A stretch of DNA of 64,000 bases, taken from assembly GCA_020622085.1 (NCBI GenBank), contig JAHRYM010000002.1:333281-397280 (forward strand), read 5' to 3'. Position numbers and translations under genes: made by a program. Of this stretch, positions 1-10,159 are shown in pieces. Under the pieces are notes generated by a model. It did no database searches and was not told where the DNA came from. It saw only the letters and a list, made by a program, of their open reading frames with translations. Position 1 is the stretch's first letter. The number at the start of each line of letters is the position of its first letter. The stretch comes from Paracoccaceae bacterium. Its GTDB lineage: Bacteria > Pseudomonadota > Alphaproteobacteria > Rhodobacterales > Rhodobacteraceae.

Positions 1-162
1 CACCTCGGGCGGGAAGTTCTCGGCATAGCGCGCGCCGCGCGCATCGGTCGAAAGCTTCACCCGCCAGCCGCGCGCGATCATCGCCTCGGCCAGGGCCTGC
101 GCCGGGAACATGTGGCCCCCGGTGCCGCCCGCCGCGATCAGCAGTAGGGGCGCGGCGGTCAT
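1..162 (-). CDS. murG: MurG, lipid II-forming GlcNAc transferase (N-terminal fragment, cut by window edge)
   Basis: This is the first 54 codons of MurG, which transfers GlcNAc from UDP-GlcNAc to lipid I on the inner face of the cytoplasmic membrane to make lipid II. The visible part carries the GGTGGH glycine-rich loop (residues 12-17) followed by MFPA, the signature of the MurG acceptor-side domain, in a hydrophobic beta-strand context. The start ATG lies one base beyond the ftsW stop codon, so the two genes are almost certainly translated from one message. The rest of the gene lies to the left of the window, so catalytic residues of the C-terminal domain cannot be checked. Confidence 0.93.
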   Translation of the reverse strand, partial: MTAAPLLLIAAGGTGGHMFPAQALAEAMIARGWRVKLSTDARGARYAENFPPEV

Positions 163-163
163 C

Positions 164-1330
164 TCAACGTCTCCGCTTCAGGAAGATGTCGGCCATCTCG
201 CCCTGAGGACGGCTACGGGTCAGCGCCAGAAGCATCCCGAGCGCGATCCCCGAGGCAATGACCGAGGAACCGCCATAGCTCACGAAGGGCAGCGTCATGC
301 CCTTGGCGGGCAGAAGTCGCACCGCGACGCCCATGTTGATCATCGCCTGCACGCCGAAGGCGCAGGCAAGGCCGGTGCCGGCAAGGCGCGTGAAGGGATC
401 GCGTTCCTTCATCAACCGGAACAGCGACCGGACCGTGATGGCGCAGTAAAGCGCGATGATGCCAAGGACCAGCACCAGACCGTATTCCTCGGCCGCGACG
501 GCGATGATGAAATCGGTATGCGCGTCAGGAAGCTGCCACTTGACCGTGCCCTCGCCCACGCCCACGCCGAAGAAGCCGCCTTCCTGGATGGCGTTGGTCG
601 CGTAACCGATCTGGGTGCGCGGGTCGATGTCGGCGGACAGGAAACCGTCGATCCGGCGCGCGAAGTGTTCAGAAGCGTTGTAGGCGGCCACCCCGCCCGC
701 CACCGCCAGCGAGGCAATCACCGTCAGCAGCATGAAGGGTGCGCCGGCGACGAAATAGATCACGCCCCAGGCGAAAAGGATCAGGCAGGCCTGGCCGAAG
801 TCGGGTTGAAGCGCCAGCATGACCACGATTACCAGCGTCAGCAGGAACGAATAAAGCCGGCCCGGGGGTCCGCCCACATCCTGCGCTGCCGCCATCAGCC
901 AGCCGGTCAGCACGACGAAGCCGGGCTTGAGAAATTCGGACGGCTGGATGCTGGCAAAGCCGAAGCTGATCCAGCGCACCGCGCCCTTGCCGAAATCGGT
1001 GCCGATGAAGGGCAGGAGCACAAGCGCAATGAAGGCCGCCAGAAAGCCGATCACGCCAAGGCGCCGCACCTGATCGGGCGACACCATCGACAAAAGCAAC
1101 ATCACGGCCAGCGCGACCCCGCCGAAGAACACCTGTCGCGTGACATAGTAGAAGGGCGGAAGGCCGTTCTTTTCGGCCAGCGGAACAGAAGCTGCAAGCG
1201 CCAGCAGAAGCCCGATGCCGAAGAGGAGAAGGACACCGAACAGCGTCCACTTGTCGATCGTGCGCCACCAGCGCGGAATGACAGGTTCACCCGCACCGAC
1301 GCGCACGGTGCCAAACACCATCTCAGTCAT
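164..1330 (-). CDS. ftsW: FtsW, SEDS-family septal peptidoglycan glycosyltransferase
   Basis: A 388-residue polytopic membrane protein of the SEDS family (RodA/FtsW/SpoVE), which polymerises lipid II at the septum together with FtsI. The sequence shows about ten hydrophobic segments, the large periplasmic loop with the family's PDAHTDFI-type motif before EEYGLV, and the C-terminal [10 protein letters not shown] block that is diagnostic of SEDS proteins. Length fits FtsW. It sits between a cupin gene and murG; FtsW adjacent to MurG is the usual dcw order. The call FtsW rather than RodA rests on this location. The 131 bases upstream could hold a separate promoter but none is clear. Confidence 0.95.
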   Translation of the reverse strand: MTEMVFGTVRVGAGEPVIPRWWRTIDKWTLFGVLLLFGIGLLLALAASVPLAEKNGLPPFYYVTRQVFFGGVALAVMLLLSMVSPDQVRRLGVIGFLAAFIALVLLPFIGTDFGKGAVRWISFGFASIQPSEFLKPGFVVLTGWLMAAAQDVGGPPGRLYSFLLTLVIVVMLALQPDFGQACLILFAWGVIYFVAGAPFMLLTVIASLAVAGGVAAYNASEHFARRIDGFLSADIDPRTQIGYATNAIQEGGFFGVGVGEGTVKWQLPDAHTDFIIAVAAEEYGLVLVLGIIALYCAITVRSLFRLMKERDPFTRLAGTGLACAFGVQAMINMGVAVRLLPAKGMTLPFVSYGGSSVIASGIALGMLLALTRSRPQGEMADIFLKRRR

Positions 1331-1461
1331 GGAAATCTGCCTTCACTGCCTCTGGTCCGCCCGTTTGCCGGGTCTGACAGGCAGTCTAGCGCGGAACTGG
1401 CCATCGCGCCAGCACGAGATCGGGCCCCGGCGCATTCCAGCCATGGCGGCGCTTCCGGGGG

Positions 1462-2067
1462 CTATAGCGGCAGGAACCAGAGCGCGAGGAAGGGCGTATC
1501 CCCCGATCGCATCGCGTGTCGGATGCCGGGCGGGTTGTAGATCAGGCTGGTCTCGCCCGGATCGGTCCAATCCATCCGTGCATTCCACCATTCGCCGGGC
1601 GCCAGCCGAAGATAGACCTCTTCGGGGGGATGACTGTGTTCGGCATAGCTGACGTGCGGGGCCATCAGCGTCACGCCGATCCAGAGGTCGTCCCGCTCCT
1701 CGATCGCACCGGGACCAAGGATCATCGCATTGGCATGACCGTTCCAGAAGGTGGCATCTTCGGCACTGGCCGAGGATCGCCGCGTCCAGCCAAGCGAAGG
1801 GGCGATTTCGCGCAACGCTTCGGCCACCGCCACGCGGGCGCTGCCGCCCGTCGCGTCCAGCGCGGCGGGAAGGTGGGCCACCACCGGCAGCGTCTTCGGG
1901 GCGGCCATGTCGATGTGCCCGGTGCGCGCCCGGACCCGCCCGAACACCCGATCCACCGCCGCCCTCTCCGGGGATCCGGGGGGTGCGGATGCTTCAAGCG
2001 CCGCTTCTGCCGCCCGGAGCAGGCGGTCAAGCGGTTCGGGCCGGGGAACTGCGGTCTGCTGGGACAT
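1462..2067 (-). CDS. Cupin protein of the DMSP lyase (DddL/DddQ) family
   Basis: A 201-residue protein with one C-terminal cupin barrel. Metal-binding cupin motif 1 is read at residues 141-158 (Y141, H144, H146, E150, Y152, then a glycine) and motif 2 at 179-184 (PPGIRH, H184). The spacing and the YxxHSHPPEE pattern match the dimethylsulfoniopropionate lyases DddL/DddQ/DddW, which cleave DMSP to acrylate and dimethyl sulfide. The ATG at 2067 is preferred over an upstream one at 2157 because AGGAAAG precedes it. It lies in the dcw cluster between murD and ftsW, same strand, with 125- and 131-base gaps. Family membership is clear; DMSP as substrate is inferred, and many members in non-marine Rhodobacterales are untested. 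Confidence 0.78.
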   Translation of the reverse strand: MSQQTAVPRPEPLDRLLRAAEAALEASAPPGSPERAAVDRVFGRVRARTGHIDMAAPKTLPVVAHLPAALDATGGSARVAVAEALREIAPSLGWTRRSSASAEDATFWNGHANAMILGPGAIEERDDLWIGVTLMAPHVSYAEHSHPPEEVYLRLAPGEWWNARMDWTDPGETSLIYNPPGIRHAMRSGDTPFLALWFLPL

Positions 2068-2192
2068 GGGCTTTCCTTTTGGTCTGTCGATTTCCCGGAG
2101 GGTCCGGAATCTGGGCCTGAGCACGATCATCAGACATCTTCCCGGCCGGTTGCCCACCCTTGCCGACAGAGATTATTTCATATGCGGCAGAC

Positions 2193-3590
2193 TCAGGGTA
2201 GCGCCGCGACCCTGGCCGCGAAATCTTCGCCGCGTTTTTCGAAGTCCGGATACTGGTCGAAGCTGGCTGCAGCCGGAGCGAGCAGGACCACCTCTCCGGC
2301 ATGTGCCTCGGCAGCGGCGCGGGCGACAGCCGCTTCCATCGTCTCGCATATCTCGTGCGGTGTGGTGCCGATCTGCAAGGCGAAATCGCGCGCCGAATGG
2401 CCGATCAGATAGGCCTTCACAACCGATCCAAGGTGCGGAACCAGCGCGGAAATGCCGCCATCCTTGCCAAGCCCGCCCGCGATCCATCGGATCTTCGGGA
2501 AGGCTTGCAGGGCCTTGGCGGCGCTGTCGACGTTGGTGGCCTTGCTGTCGTTGATGAAGCGGACGCCACCCCGTTCCCCCACAAGCTGACTGCGGTGCGG
2601 CAAGCCCGCGAAGCTGTGGAAGGCAGCCTCGATCACCCTTGGCGCAATGCCCAGCGCGCGGGTCGCGGCATAGGCCGCGCAGGCGTTCTGGTGGTTATGC
2701 GCCCCCGGAAGCCCCGAGACGCCGCGCAGGTCGATGGATGCCACCTGCCGCCCCTTGCGCCATTCGGACAAGAAGCCCTTGCGGGCAAAGACCGACCAGC
2801 CCGGGCCTTCCAGTTTTGTGCCGGAACTGACGCGGATCACCCGATCGTCGAACGGGCCTTCGGACATCTGGTTGGCCATGAACTGGCCCTCGACCTCATC
2901 GACGCCGATCACCGCACGGTCGGGGCCGCCTTCGGCAAACAGCCGGCGCTTGGCGGCGAAATATCCGCCGATGCCGGCGTGGCGGTCCAGATGATCGGGC
3001 GAAAGGTTGGTGAAGACCGCCACATCGGGCGTCAGCGCGCGCGCCAGATCGGTCTGGTAGGACGAAAGCTCCAGCACCACGACCTCGCCATCCTCGGCCG
3101 GATCGAGATCCAGCACGCCGCGGCCGATGTTGCCCGCCATCTGGGTCGGCCGGTCGGCCACTTGCAGGATGTGGTGGATCAGCGCGGTTGTGGTGGACTT
3201 GCCGTTCGATCCGGTGACGGCGATGACCTTCGGGGGCTGGTCCATCTCGTCCCAGGCCGCCGTGGCCCAGGACCGGAAGAACAGCCCGATGTCATTGTCG
3301 ACTGGCACGCCCAGCGCCAGCGCCCGCGCAATAACCTTGTTCGGCGCCGGATAAAGGTGCGGGATGCCGGGCGAGACGATCAGCGCCGCGATCCCGTCCC
3401 AAGCCCCATCGCGGGTCAGGTCGGTGATCTGGTGGCCCGCCGCTTCGGCCTTGGCGCGCGCCTCGGGGCTGTCGTCCCAAAGCAGCGGCTCGGCCCCGCC
3501 CGCGACCAGCGCCGCCGCCGCGGCCAGACCGGAGCGGCCCAGACCCAGAACGGCGACCTTGCGCCCCGCGTAGCCTTGAACCGGAATCAT
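2193..3590 (-). CDS. murD: MurD, UDP-N-acetylmuramoyl-L-alanine--D-glutamate ligase
   Basis: A 465-residue cytoplasmic Mur ligase that adds D-glutamate to UDP-MurNAc-L-Ala with ATP. The N-terminal Rossmann-like domain opens with [10 protein letters not shown]; the central ATPase domain contains GSNGKST, followed by ELSSYQTD, and the [10 protein letters not shown] block that binds Mg and the carbamylated-lysine region. The C-terminal domain carries FINDSKATN, typical of MurD. The ATG at 3590 (protein MIPVQGY) sits after an AGGGGG Shine-Dalgarno sequence, so the longer GTG start at 3653 is not favoured. Its place between mraY/DedA and ftsW is normal for dcw clusters. Confidence 0.95.
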   Translation of the reverse strand: MIPVQGYAGRKVAVLGLGRSGLAAAAALVAGGAEPLLWDDSPEARAKAEAAGHQITDLTRDGAWDGIAALIVSPGIPHLYPAPNKVIARALALGVPVDNDIGLFFRSWATAAWDEMDQPPKVIAVTGSNGKSTTTALIHHILQVADRPTQMAGNIGRGVLDLDPAEDGEVVVLELSSYQTDLARALTPDVAVFTNLSPDHLDRHAGIGGYFAAKRRLFAEGGPDRAVIGVDEVEGQFMANQMSEGPFDDRVIRVSSGTKLEGPGWSVFARKGFLSEWRKGRQVASIDLRGVSGLPGAHNHQNACAAYAATRALGIAPRVIEAAFHSFAGLPHRSQLVGERGGVRFINDSKATNVDSAAKALQAFPKIRWIAGGLGKDGGISALVPHLGSVVKAYLIGHSARDFALQIGTTPHEICETMEAAVARAAAEAHAGEVVLLAPAAASFDQYPDFEKRGEDFAARVAALP

Positions 3591-3670
3591 GCCGCCCCCT
3601 TGTCTTTTCCCGACCGGACAATGCCCCGCGCCGTCGCCACCCGCAAGGCGCACCGGGCCGGCGGGAAGGG

Positions 3671-4267
3671 TCAGCGGCTCTTGCCGGTTCTGGCTACCTT
3701 CGTGCGCCGCCGCAAACTGCCCCAGACCGCCCAGGCGGCGATCGACAGGATGACCGTCGCCACCGCGAGTCCCAGATGATGGATGGTTTCAAGCCGCCCG
3801 AATATCCGCTCGATCGCCTGTCCGACACCAAATCCCAGTGCGGTGACGACATGCGCCCATGCAAGGCACCCCACAATATCCAGCGCCAGAAAGCGCCAGG
3901 GCGGGATCGCGGCGGCGCCCAGCGCCAGCGCGCCCACCGATTTCAACCCGTAGAGGAACCGGAACGACAGGCAAAGGCGTTCGGGATGGTCGCGTGCCCA
4001 GCCCGCCAGACGGCGCGCATTGGGCCGATCAAGGATGCGGCGCGCGCGCGGAAACCGCGCAAGGTGGCGGCCGGCGTGGAACAGGGCCTGATCGATGGCG
4101 ACCGCGCCCAGGGTTGCTGCCAGTGCCGCCGCCTCATAGGAAAAGTAACCCCGGTGCGCCAGCACGCCGCCCATGAAAGCGACGCCGTCGCCTTCCAGAA
4201 AACTGCCCGCCGCGATTGCCGGCAGGCCCCATTCGGCAAGCATCTGCTCGATCATTCCGCGCCCCAT
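3671..4267 (-). CDS. DedA/SNARE-associated family membrane protein
   Basis: A 198-residue inner-membrane protein with the DedA (SNARE-associated) domain. Visible features are the amphipathic N-terminus, the GSFLEGDG motif near residue 23 (the conserved acidic re-entrant loop), the [14 protein letters not shown] segment resembling the family's second re-entrant loop (F/H-R-FxPxxRxxxxxxAG in relatives), and a hydrophobic C-terminal helix followed by a basic tail. DedA proteins include UptA, which recycles undecaprenyl phosphate across the membrane. The gene lies between mraY, which consumes undecaprenyl phosphate, and murD. An alternative ATG at 4255 would remove four residues. Membership is well supported; the substrate is inference. 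Confidence 0.8.
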   Translation of the reverse strand: MGRGMIEQMLAEWGLPAIAAGSFLEGDGVAFMGGVLAHRGYFSYEAAALAATLGAVAIDQALFHAGRHLARFPRARRILDRPNARRLAGWARDHPERLCLSFRFLYGLKSVGALALGAAAIPPWRFLALDIVGCLAWAHVVTALGFGVGQAIERIFGRLETIHHLGLAVATVILSIAAWAVWGSLRRRTKVARTGKSR

Positions 4268-4325
4268 CCGCCCGTCGGGGCAGGATGCGGGCGCGCGGGC
4301 CGGCTGGCAAGGGCGCGAGGCAGGC

Positions 4326-5408
4326 TCAACGCAGCTTCAGCGTGGCCAGTCCGATCATCGCCAGGATCAGGCTGATGATCCAGAAGCGGATGACGATCTG
4401 CGCCTCGCCCCAGCCCTTCTTTTCGAAATGGTGGTGGATCGGCGCCATCAGGAACACCCGTTTGCCGGTGCGCTTGAAGTAGGCGACCTGGATGATGACG
4501 CTCAGCGCCTCGACGACGAAAAGACCGCCGACGATGGCAAGCACGATCTCGTGCTTGGTGACGACCGCGATCGCGCCCAGCGCGCCGCCAAGGGCAAGAC
4601 TGCCGGTATCGCCCATGAACACAGCCGCCGGGGGCGCGTTATACCACAGGAAGCCAAGCCCGCCGCCGATCAGCGCGGCGCAGAAGATCAGAAGTTCACC
4701 GGTGCCGGGAACGAAGTGGACGCCAAGATACTGGGTGAAGTTGTAGTTGCCGACGATGTAGGCAATCACGCCGAACGACGCGGCGGCGATCATCACCGGC
4801 ATCACGGCCAGCCCGTCCAGCCCGTCGGTCAGGTTCACGGCATTGGCCGCGCCGACGATCACCAGCATGGCGAAGGGCACGAAAAGGATGCTGAGGTTGA
4901 TCAGCGCGTCCTTGAAGACCGGGAAGGCCAGCGTCCAGCGCAGCGCCTCGGGGTGGAACAACGCCGCCGCAGTTCCGGCCACCGCCGCGACACCGAGGCC
5001 AGCAAGCATCCGGATACGCGACGACACTCCGTTGGTGTTCTGCTTGGTGACCTTGGCGTAATCATCGGCAAATCCGATCAGGCCGAAGCAGACGGTGACC
5101 AGAAGCACGATCCAGACATAGGGATTGTCCAGCCGTCCCCAGAGAAGCGTCGAGAACAGGAGCGCCGAGAGGATCAGCAGGCCGCCCATCGTGGGCGTCC
5201 CGGCCTTGACGAAATGGGTCGCAGGGCCGTCGTCGCGGATCGGCTGGCCTTTTTTCTGCTTCTTGCGCAATAGGTTGATCAGCGGGCGCCCGAAAATGAA
5301 CCCGAACACCAGCGCCGTCAGGAACGCGGCACCGGCGCGAAAGGTGATATAGCGGAAGAGGTTGAAGAAGTCCCCCCCGTCCGAAAGGCTTGCCAGCCAA
5401 TACAGCAT
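4326..5408 (-). CDS. mraY: MraY, phospho-MurNAc-pentapeptide transferase
   Basis: A 360-residue polytopic enzyme that moves phospho-MurNAc-pentapeptide from UDP to undecaprenyl phosphate, giving lipid I. Diagnostic blocks are all present: [13 protein letters not shown] early, [13 protein letters not shown] with the paired aspartates, [13 protein letters not shown] in the middle, and the histidine-rich HHHFEKKGW loop near the C-terminus. About ten membrane segments are visible. The murF stop codon directly abuts the mraY start with no gap, indicating translational coupling in the operon. Confidence 0.97.
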   Translation of the reverse strand: MLYWLASLSDGGDFFNLFRYITFRAGAAFLTALVFGFIFGRPLINLLRKKQKKGQPIRDDGPATHFVKAGTPTMGGLLILSALLFSTLLWGRLDNPYVWIVLLVTVCFGLIGFADDYAKVTKQNTNGVSSRIRMLAGLGVAAVAGTAAALFHPEALRWTLAFPVFKDALINLSILFVPFAMLVIVGAANAVNLTDGLDGLAVMPVMIAAASFGVIAYIVGNYNFTQYLGVHFVPGTGELLIFCAALIGGGLGFLWYNAPPAAVFMGDTGSLALGGALGAIAVVTKHEIVLAIVGGLFVVEALSVIIQVAYFKRTGKRVFLMAPIHHHFEKKGWGEAQIVIRFWIISLILAMIGLATLKLR

Positions 5409-6854
5409 TCAATCGGTCCCCTTGATGCCTGGTGCGCTCGCTTGCCCCAGTTTGCGCAATGCGTCAACCACCAGACTGACGCGACTGCCCTTGGATCCCT
5501 TCACCAGAACGACATCGCCGGCATCGACCAGAAAGCGCGCGCGCGCGGCAAGTTCGGCTGCGTTTTCGAACCATTCGCCGCGCTTTTCGCGGGAAATTGC
5601 GTCCCAAAGATGGCGCATCCGCGGGCCGACGCAGTGAACAAGGGCGATCTGGCGCATTGCCGGATGATCGGAAACCGCTGCGTGCAGGGCGGTTTCATCC
5701 GCGCCGAGTTCCAGCATGTCACCAAGAATCGCCACCCGGCGGCCGGCGGCCAGCCGCCCGACACCGTGGCGCGGCTCGGCCGTGGCCAGAACCTCCAGCG
5801 CCGCATCCAGCGAGGTGGGGTTGGCATTATAGGCATCGTCGATCAGGTCGATCGACAGGTGATCGTCGATCGGATCAAGCCGGACCGTTTCGCGCAGGCC
5901 CCGGCCTGCGACGGGCTGCCACTGGCCAAGGTCGCAGGCGGCGATGGCCGGATCGGCACCGACAGCCTCGGCCACGGCCAGGACGCCCAGCGCGTTCATG
6001 GCAAAATGCCGGCCGGCCGAACGGATCTTGAACAGGAAGGGCGCGCCGTGGCGGGTGGCCTGCACGATGGTGGTGTCTTGCGCGACGGTCGCCTCCGACA
6101 GCGCATAATCGTCCGCCGGATCGGCGCCGAAGCGCAGGACACGCCCCGCGTCACGCGCGGCATCGGCAAGGATCGGGGTCACGTCAAGGCCGGTAGGGAT
6201 CACCGCCACGCCGCCCGGCTCCAGCCCCTCGAAGATCGCGGCCTTTTCGCGGGCGATGCCCTCGATGCCATCGAACGCGGCCATATGGGCGGCGGCGACG
6301 GTGGTGATCATCGCCACATGCGGTCGCGTCATGCGCGCCAGCGGCGCGATTTCGCCGGGGTGGTTCATGCCGATCTCGATCACGGCAAAGTCGCAACCGG
6401 CAGGCATCCGGGCCAGCGTCAGCGGCACGCCCCAGTGGTTGTTGAAACTCGCCTCGGCGGCATGGACCGACCCCTGCCCGCCCAGGACCGCGCGCAGCAT
6501 TTCCTTGGTCGAGGTCTTGCCGACCGATCCGGTCACGGCGATGACCTTGGCCCTTGTCCGGGCGCGGCCCGCGCGGCCCAGGGCTTCGAGAGCCGGAAGG
6601 ACGTCTTCGACCAGAACCAGCGGATTGGTTTCGCAACACCCTGCGGGGATGCGCGACACCAGCGCCCCGGCAGCCCCACGCGCCAGCGCCTGCGCCACGA
6701 AGTCATGGCCGTCGCGGACGTCCTTCAGCGCGATGAACAGATCACCGGGTTCAAGGCTGCGGGTGTCGATCGATATCCCGGTGGCTGCGAAGTCGCAGGT
6801 CACGCGCCCGCCAGTCGCGCGGGCCAGATCGTCCGAGGTCCAGAGCGGGGTCAT
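5409..6854 (-). CDS. murF: MurF, UDP-MurNAc-tripeptide--D-alanyl-D-alanine ligase
   Basis: A 481-residue Mur ligase that adds D-Ala-D-Ala to the UDP-MurNAc tripeptide. The ATP-binding loop GSVGKTSTKE is at about residues 109-118, followed by the FNNHWGVPLTL block and EIGMNHPGEI, both typical of MurF; DDAYNANPTS marks the C-terminal ATPase part. The start overlaps the murE stop by four bases (ATGA), as expected for coupled translation. No unusual substitutions were noticed. Confidence 0.96.
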   Translation of the reverse strand: MTPLWTSDDLARATGGRVTCDFAATGISIDTRSLEPGDLFIALKDVRDGHDFVAQALARGAAGALVSRIPAGCCETNPLVLVEDVLPALEALGRAGRARTRAKVIAVTGSVGKTSTKEMLRAVLGGQGSVHAAEASFNNHWGVPLTLARMPAGCDFAVIEIGMNHPGEIAPLARMTRPHVAMITTVAAAHMAAFDGIEGIAREKAAIFEGLEPGGVAVIPTGLDVTPILADAARDAGRVLRFGADPADDYALSEATVAQDTTIVQATRHGAPFLFKIRSAGRHFAMNALGVLAVAEAVGADPAIAACDLGQWQPVAGRGLRETVRLDPIDDHLSIDLIDDAYNANPTSLDAALEVLATAEPRHGVGRLAAGRRVAILGDMLELGADETALHAAVSDHPAMRQIALVHCVGPRMRHLWDAISREKRGEWFENAAELAARARFLVDAGDVVLVKGSKGSRVSLVVDALRKLGQASAPGIKGTD

Positions 6855-8332
6855 GCGATCTTCCCGTCCAGCGCGGCCACGGCGATGCTGGCCTGTTCTG
6901 CGTCATCGAAGGGATAGACCTGGCCGGCGATGATCTGGCCCGATTCATGGCCCTTTCCGGCGATCAGCAGCGCATCCCCCGGCCCAAGGTCATCGACACC
7001 GCGCAGGATCGCCTCGGCGCGGTCGCCCACTTCGGTGGCCAGGGGACAGCCCGCCATCACCTCGGTCCGGATTGCGGCCGGGTCTTCGCTGCGGGGGTTG
7101 TCGTCGGTCACATAGACCTTGTCGGCAAATTCCGCCGCCGCCTGCCCCATCAAGGGCCGTTTCAGCCGATCCCGGTCGCCCCCCGCGCCGAAGACGACGA
7201 TGATCCGGCCCATGACATGCGGGCGCAGCGATTGCAGCGCCGAGGCCAGCGCACCGGGCTTGTGCGAATAGTCGACAAAGACCGTCGCGCCATTGTCGCG
7301 GGTGGCGGCAAGCTCCATCCGGCCGCGCACGGTCTGAAGGCGCGGCAGGACGGCGAAGACATCGCCGGGGGCCGACCCCGAAGCGATGCACAGACCCGCC
7401 GCCGCCAGCACGTTTTCCGCCTGGAAGCCGCCGATCAGGTTCAGGCGGACATGATGCGGTTCACCCTGCCAGGCAAAGCGCAGTTCCTGCCCGGTGGAAT
7501 CGTAGCGCTGGCCAAGGATGCGCAGGTCGGCGCCTTCGGCCCGGCCCACGGTGATCAGCGTCTGGCCGCGGTCGCGGACGTGATCGAGCATCTCGATCCC
7601 GCGAGGATCGTCGATGTTGATGACGGCCGTGCCGTCTTCGGGAAGGACGCGATCGAACAGAAGCGCCTTGGCGGCAAAATATTCCGTAAAATCAGCGTGG
7701 TAATCCAGGTGATCTTGCGAAAAGTTGGTAAATCCCGCCGCCTTCAGCCGCACCGCGTCCAGCCGGTGCTGGTCCAGCCCGTGAGACGAAGCCTCCATCG
7801 CCGCATGGGTCACATGCGCATCGGCCATGGCGGCAAGGGTCCGGTGAAGGGTGATCGGTTCGGGCGTGGTATGGGCCAGCGGGGCTTCATAGTCGCCCTG
7901 CACGCCCATCGTGCCCAGCGAACAGGCGGCATGGCCCAGCGCCTGCCAGATCTGGCGGGTGAAGGTCGCCACCGATGTCTTGCCGCTGGTGCCGGTCACG
8001 GCGACCATCGTTTCGGGCTGCGCGCCGAACCACAGCGCCGCCGCATAGGCCAGCGCCTGACGGGGTTCGTCGGCGATGACCAGCGCGGCATCCGATCCTT
8101 CCAGCACCTCGGCGGCCAGCGCAGCACCGGCGCGGTCGGTCAGGATCGCGGCCGCGCCCATCCGCAGTGCATACCGGATGAACTCGCCGCCGTGGACATG
8201 CGACCCCGGCAGCGCCGCGAACAGGACGCCCGGTTGCACCTTCCGGCTGTCCACTGCGATCCCTGTCACGCGCGGGTTTCGGCCGCCGTCGCCCATCAGA
8301 CCCAGATCTGCCAGTGTCCTGATGCCATCCAT
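6851..8332 (-). CDS. murE: MurE, UDP-MurNAc-L-alanyl-D-glutamate--2,6-diaminopimelate ligase
   Basis: A 493-residue cytoplasmic ligase that adds the third residue of the stem peptide. The P-loop is TGTSGKTS; THTTPEP and the NFSQDHLDYH block follow, and YVTDDNPRSEDP contains the DNPR motif that selects meso-diaminopimelate rather than lysine. This predicts a Gram-negative DAP-type peptidoglycan. It lies 29 bases downstream of ftsI and overlaps murF by four bases. Confidence 0.97.
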   Translation of the reverse strand: MDGIRTLADLGLMGDGGRNPRVTGIAVDSRKVQPGVLFAALPGSHVHGGEFIRYALRMGAAAILTDRAGAALAAEVLEGSDAALVIADEPRQALAYAAALWFGAQPETMVAVTGTSGKTSVATFTRQIWQALGHAACSLGTMGVQGDYEAPLAHTTPEPITLHRTLAAMADAHVTHAAMEASSHGLDQHRLDAVRLKAAGFTNFSQDHLDYHADFTEYFAAKALLFDRVLPEDGTAVINIDDPRGIEMLDHVRDRGQTLITVGRAEGADLRILGQRYDSTGQELRFAWQGEPHHVRLNLIGGFQAENVLAAAGLCIASGSAPGDVFAVLPRLQTVRGRMELAATRDNGATVFVDYSHKPGALASALQSLRPHVMGRIIVVFGAGGDRDRLKRPLMGQAAAEFADKVYVTDDNPRSEDPAAIRTEVMAGCPLATEVGDRAEAILRGVDDLGPGDALLIAGKGHESGQIIAGQVYPFDDAEQASIAVAALDGKIA

Positions 8333-8361
8333 GCCAGATCCTTCCGCCCGAAGCTTGCGTG

Positions 8362-10143
8362 TCAGTTCCCGGCGAGTGTTACAGCAGCATCGGCGGCAGG
8401 TTCAACCGATGGCCGCAGCCCCAGAAGCGGCGCGACGCGGCGGATGATCTCGGCGCCCACGGGAACGCTGGTCCAGCCGGCGGTGCGGCGCGGTTCGGTG
8501 CCCGAAGTCTCGACCGGTTCATCGAGCGAGACGATGAGCACATATTTCGGATCGGTCGAGGGGAAAATCGAGGCGAAGGTCGTCACCACCTTGTCGTCGT
8601 AGTAGCCGCCATTGGGCTTGGTCTTGTCTGCGGTGCCGGTCTTGCCGGCGACCGAATAGCCCGGCACCTCGCCCATGCTGGCGGTGCCGCGCACCACGAC
8701 CTGGCGCAGGAGGTCGCGCACCCGGGCCGAGGTCTCTTCCGAGATGACACGCGCCCCCTTCTGGACCCGGTCGGTCTTGAGAAGGGTGGGAACCACGCGC
8801 GTGCCGCCATTGGTCATGGTCGCATAGGCGGCCGCCAGATGCAGCGGGCTGTCGGAAATCCCGTGGCCGTACGAGGTGGTGATCGTGGTGATGTCGGGCC
8901 ATCGCTTCGGCAGGATCGGCCTGCCGGCAGCGGCTTCGCTGATTTCCAGCGCCACCGGCTCCATCAGGCCCAGCGACCTGAAGAAGGCCTGCTGGCGTTC
9001 GGCGCCGATCATCAGCGCGACATGGGCGGTGCCGACGTTCGAGGATTTGGCGATGACGTCGGTCACGCTCAGCGCGGGGCCGTAGTTGTGAAAATCGCGG
9101 ATGCGGTGGCGGCCCCAGATCATCGGCGACTTGGTGTCGACCATGGTCTGCGGGTTGACCAGCCCCAGATCCAGCGCCTGGCCAATGGCAAAGATCTTGA
9201 AGGTCGACCCCAGTTCATAGACACCCTGGATGGCGCGGTTGAACAGGGGGCTGTCCGAGGGGTCGCCCTTGACCAGCGGTTGCGGCCGGGTGTTCGGGTC
9301 GAAGTCGGGAAGCGAGGCCAGCGCGACGATTTCCCCGGTGTGCACATCCATCAGGATGGCGGCGGCGCCCTTGGCATTCATCAGCTTCATGCCACCCGCA
9401 AGGACGTTTTCCACGGTCGACTGCACCGTGAGGTCGAGCGAGAGTTGCAGGGGCGCCCCGTTGTTGGCGGGATCGCGCAGCCAGCCATCGAAAGTCTTTT
9501 CCACGCCCGCAGTGCCGATGACTTCGGCGGAATGCACGCCCTCGCGGCCAAAGCTCGCACCGCCCAGCACATGCGAGGCCAGCCTGCCGTTCGGGTAAAG
9601 CCGCATCTCGCGCGGGCCGAACAGCAGGCCCGGATCGCCGATCTCGTGCACCAATTGCATCTGTTCGGGTGAAATGCGCTTGCGGATCCACAGGAATTTC
9701 TTTTGGCCCGAGAGATCCGCAGCCAGACGTTTTTCATCCAGATCGGGGAATATCTGCACGAGCTTCTTCGCGGACCCCTGCGGATCGACCATCAGGCGCG
9801 GCTGGGCGTAAAGCGAATGGGTGACCAGATTGGTGGCCAGAACCCTGCCCTGACGGTCGACGATGTCAGCCCGCTGCGCGAGGATCGAATTGCCGCCCAC
9901 CGACACCTCGGGCTCGATCGGGACGGTTGCCGCCAGAAGACCCATGCGCGCGCCCACGGCACCAAAGGCGGCCACGAACAGGACGCCCAGAAGCAGCAGC
10001 CGGCCTTCGGCGCGCAGGCGGGCCTTGTCGCGGCCGGCCTCGTTGCGCAGGCGAATGTTCTCGCGTTCGATCACGTCGGGGTTTTCACCGCGGTTGCGGG
10101 CCGAAAGGATGCGGGCCAGTGGGCGCAGGGGTGTGCGTATCAT
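8362..10143 (-). CDS. ftsI: FtsI (PBP3), septal peptidoglycan transpeptidase
   Basis: A 593-residue class B penicillin-binding protein that cross-links septal peptidoglycan. It has a short cytoplasmic basic region, one membrane anchor (LLLLGVLFVAAFGAVG), a PBP dimerisation domain, and a transpeptidase domain with the SxxK active site in LGSTFKIFA, the SxN motif in AKSSNVGTAH and the KTG motif in VAGKTGTADK. The ATG at 10143 is chosen because CGGAGC precedes it and the encoded MIRTPLRPL fits the basic N-terminus. The ftsL stop lies 16 bases upstream. Pairing with FtsW in the same cluster fits a septal rather than lateral-wall role. Confidence 0.95.
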   Translation of the reverse strand: MIRTPLRPLARILSARNRGENPDVIERENIRLRNEAGRDKARLRAEGRLLLLGVLFVAAFGAVGARMGLLAATVPIEPEVSVGGNSILAQRADIVDRQGRVLATNLVTHSLYAQPRLMVDPQGSAKKLVQIFPDLDEKRLAADLSGQKKFLWIRKRISPEQMQLVHEIGDPGLLFGPREMRLYPNGRLASHVLGGASFGREGVHSAEVIGTAGVEKTFDGWLRDPANNGAPLQLSLDLTVQSTVENVLAGGMKLMNAKGAAAILMDVHTGEIVALASLPDFDPNTRPQPLVKGDPSDSPLFNRAIQGVYELGSTFKIFAIGQALDLGLVNPQTMVDTKSPMIWGRHRIRDFHNYGPALSVTDVIAKSSNVGTAHVALMIGAERQQAFFRSLGLMEPVALEISEAAAGRPILPKRWPDITTITTSYGHGISDSPLHLAAAYATMTNGGTRVVPTLLKTDRVQKGARVISEETSARVRDLLRQVVVRGTASMGEVPGYSVAGKTGTADKTKPNGGYYDDKVVTTFASIFPSTDPKYVLIVSLDEPVETSGTEPRRTAGWTSVPVGAEIIRRVAPLLGLRPSVEPAADAAVTLAGN

Positions 10144-10159
10144 GGTCACGGGCTCCGCT

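Noticed and set aside
1343-1591. 82-residue minus-strand frame near ftsW
   Set aside because: It overlaps the 3' end of the cupin gene in another frame and has no ribosome site or recognisable sequence.
5442-6917. 491-residue plus-strand frame across murF
   Set aside because: murF on the other strand is complete and tightly coupled to murE and mraY; the plus frame has no start site or motif.
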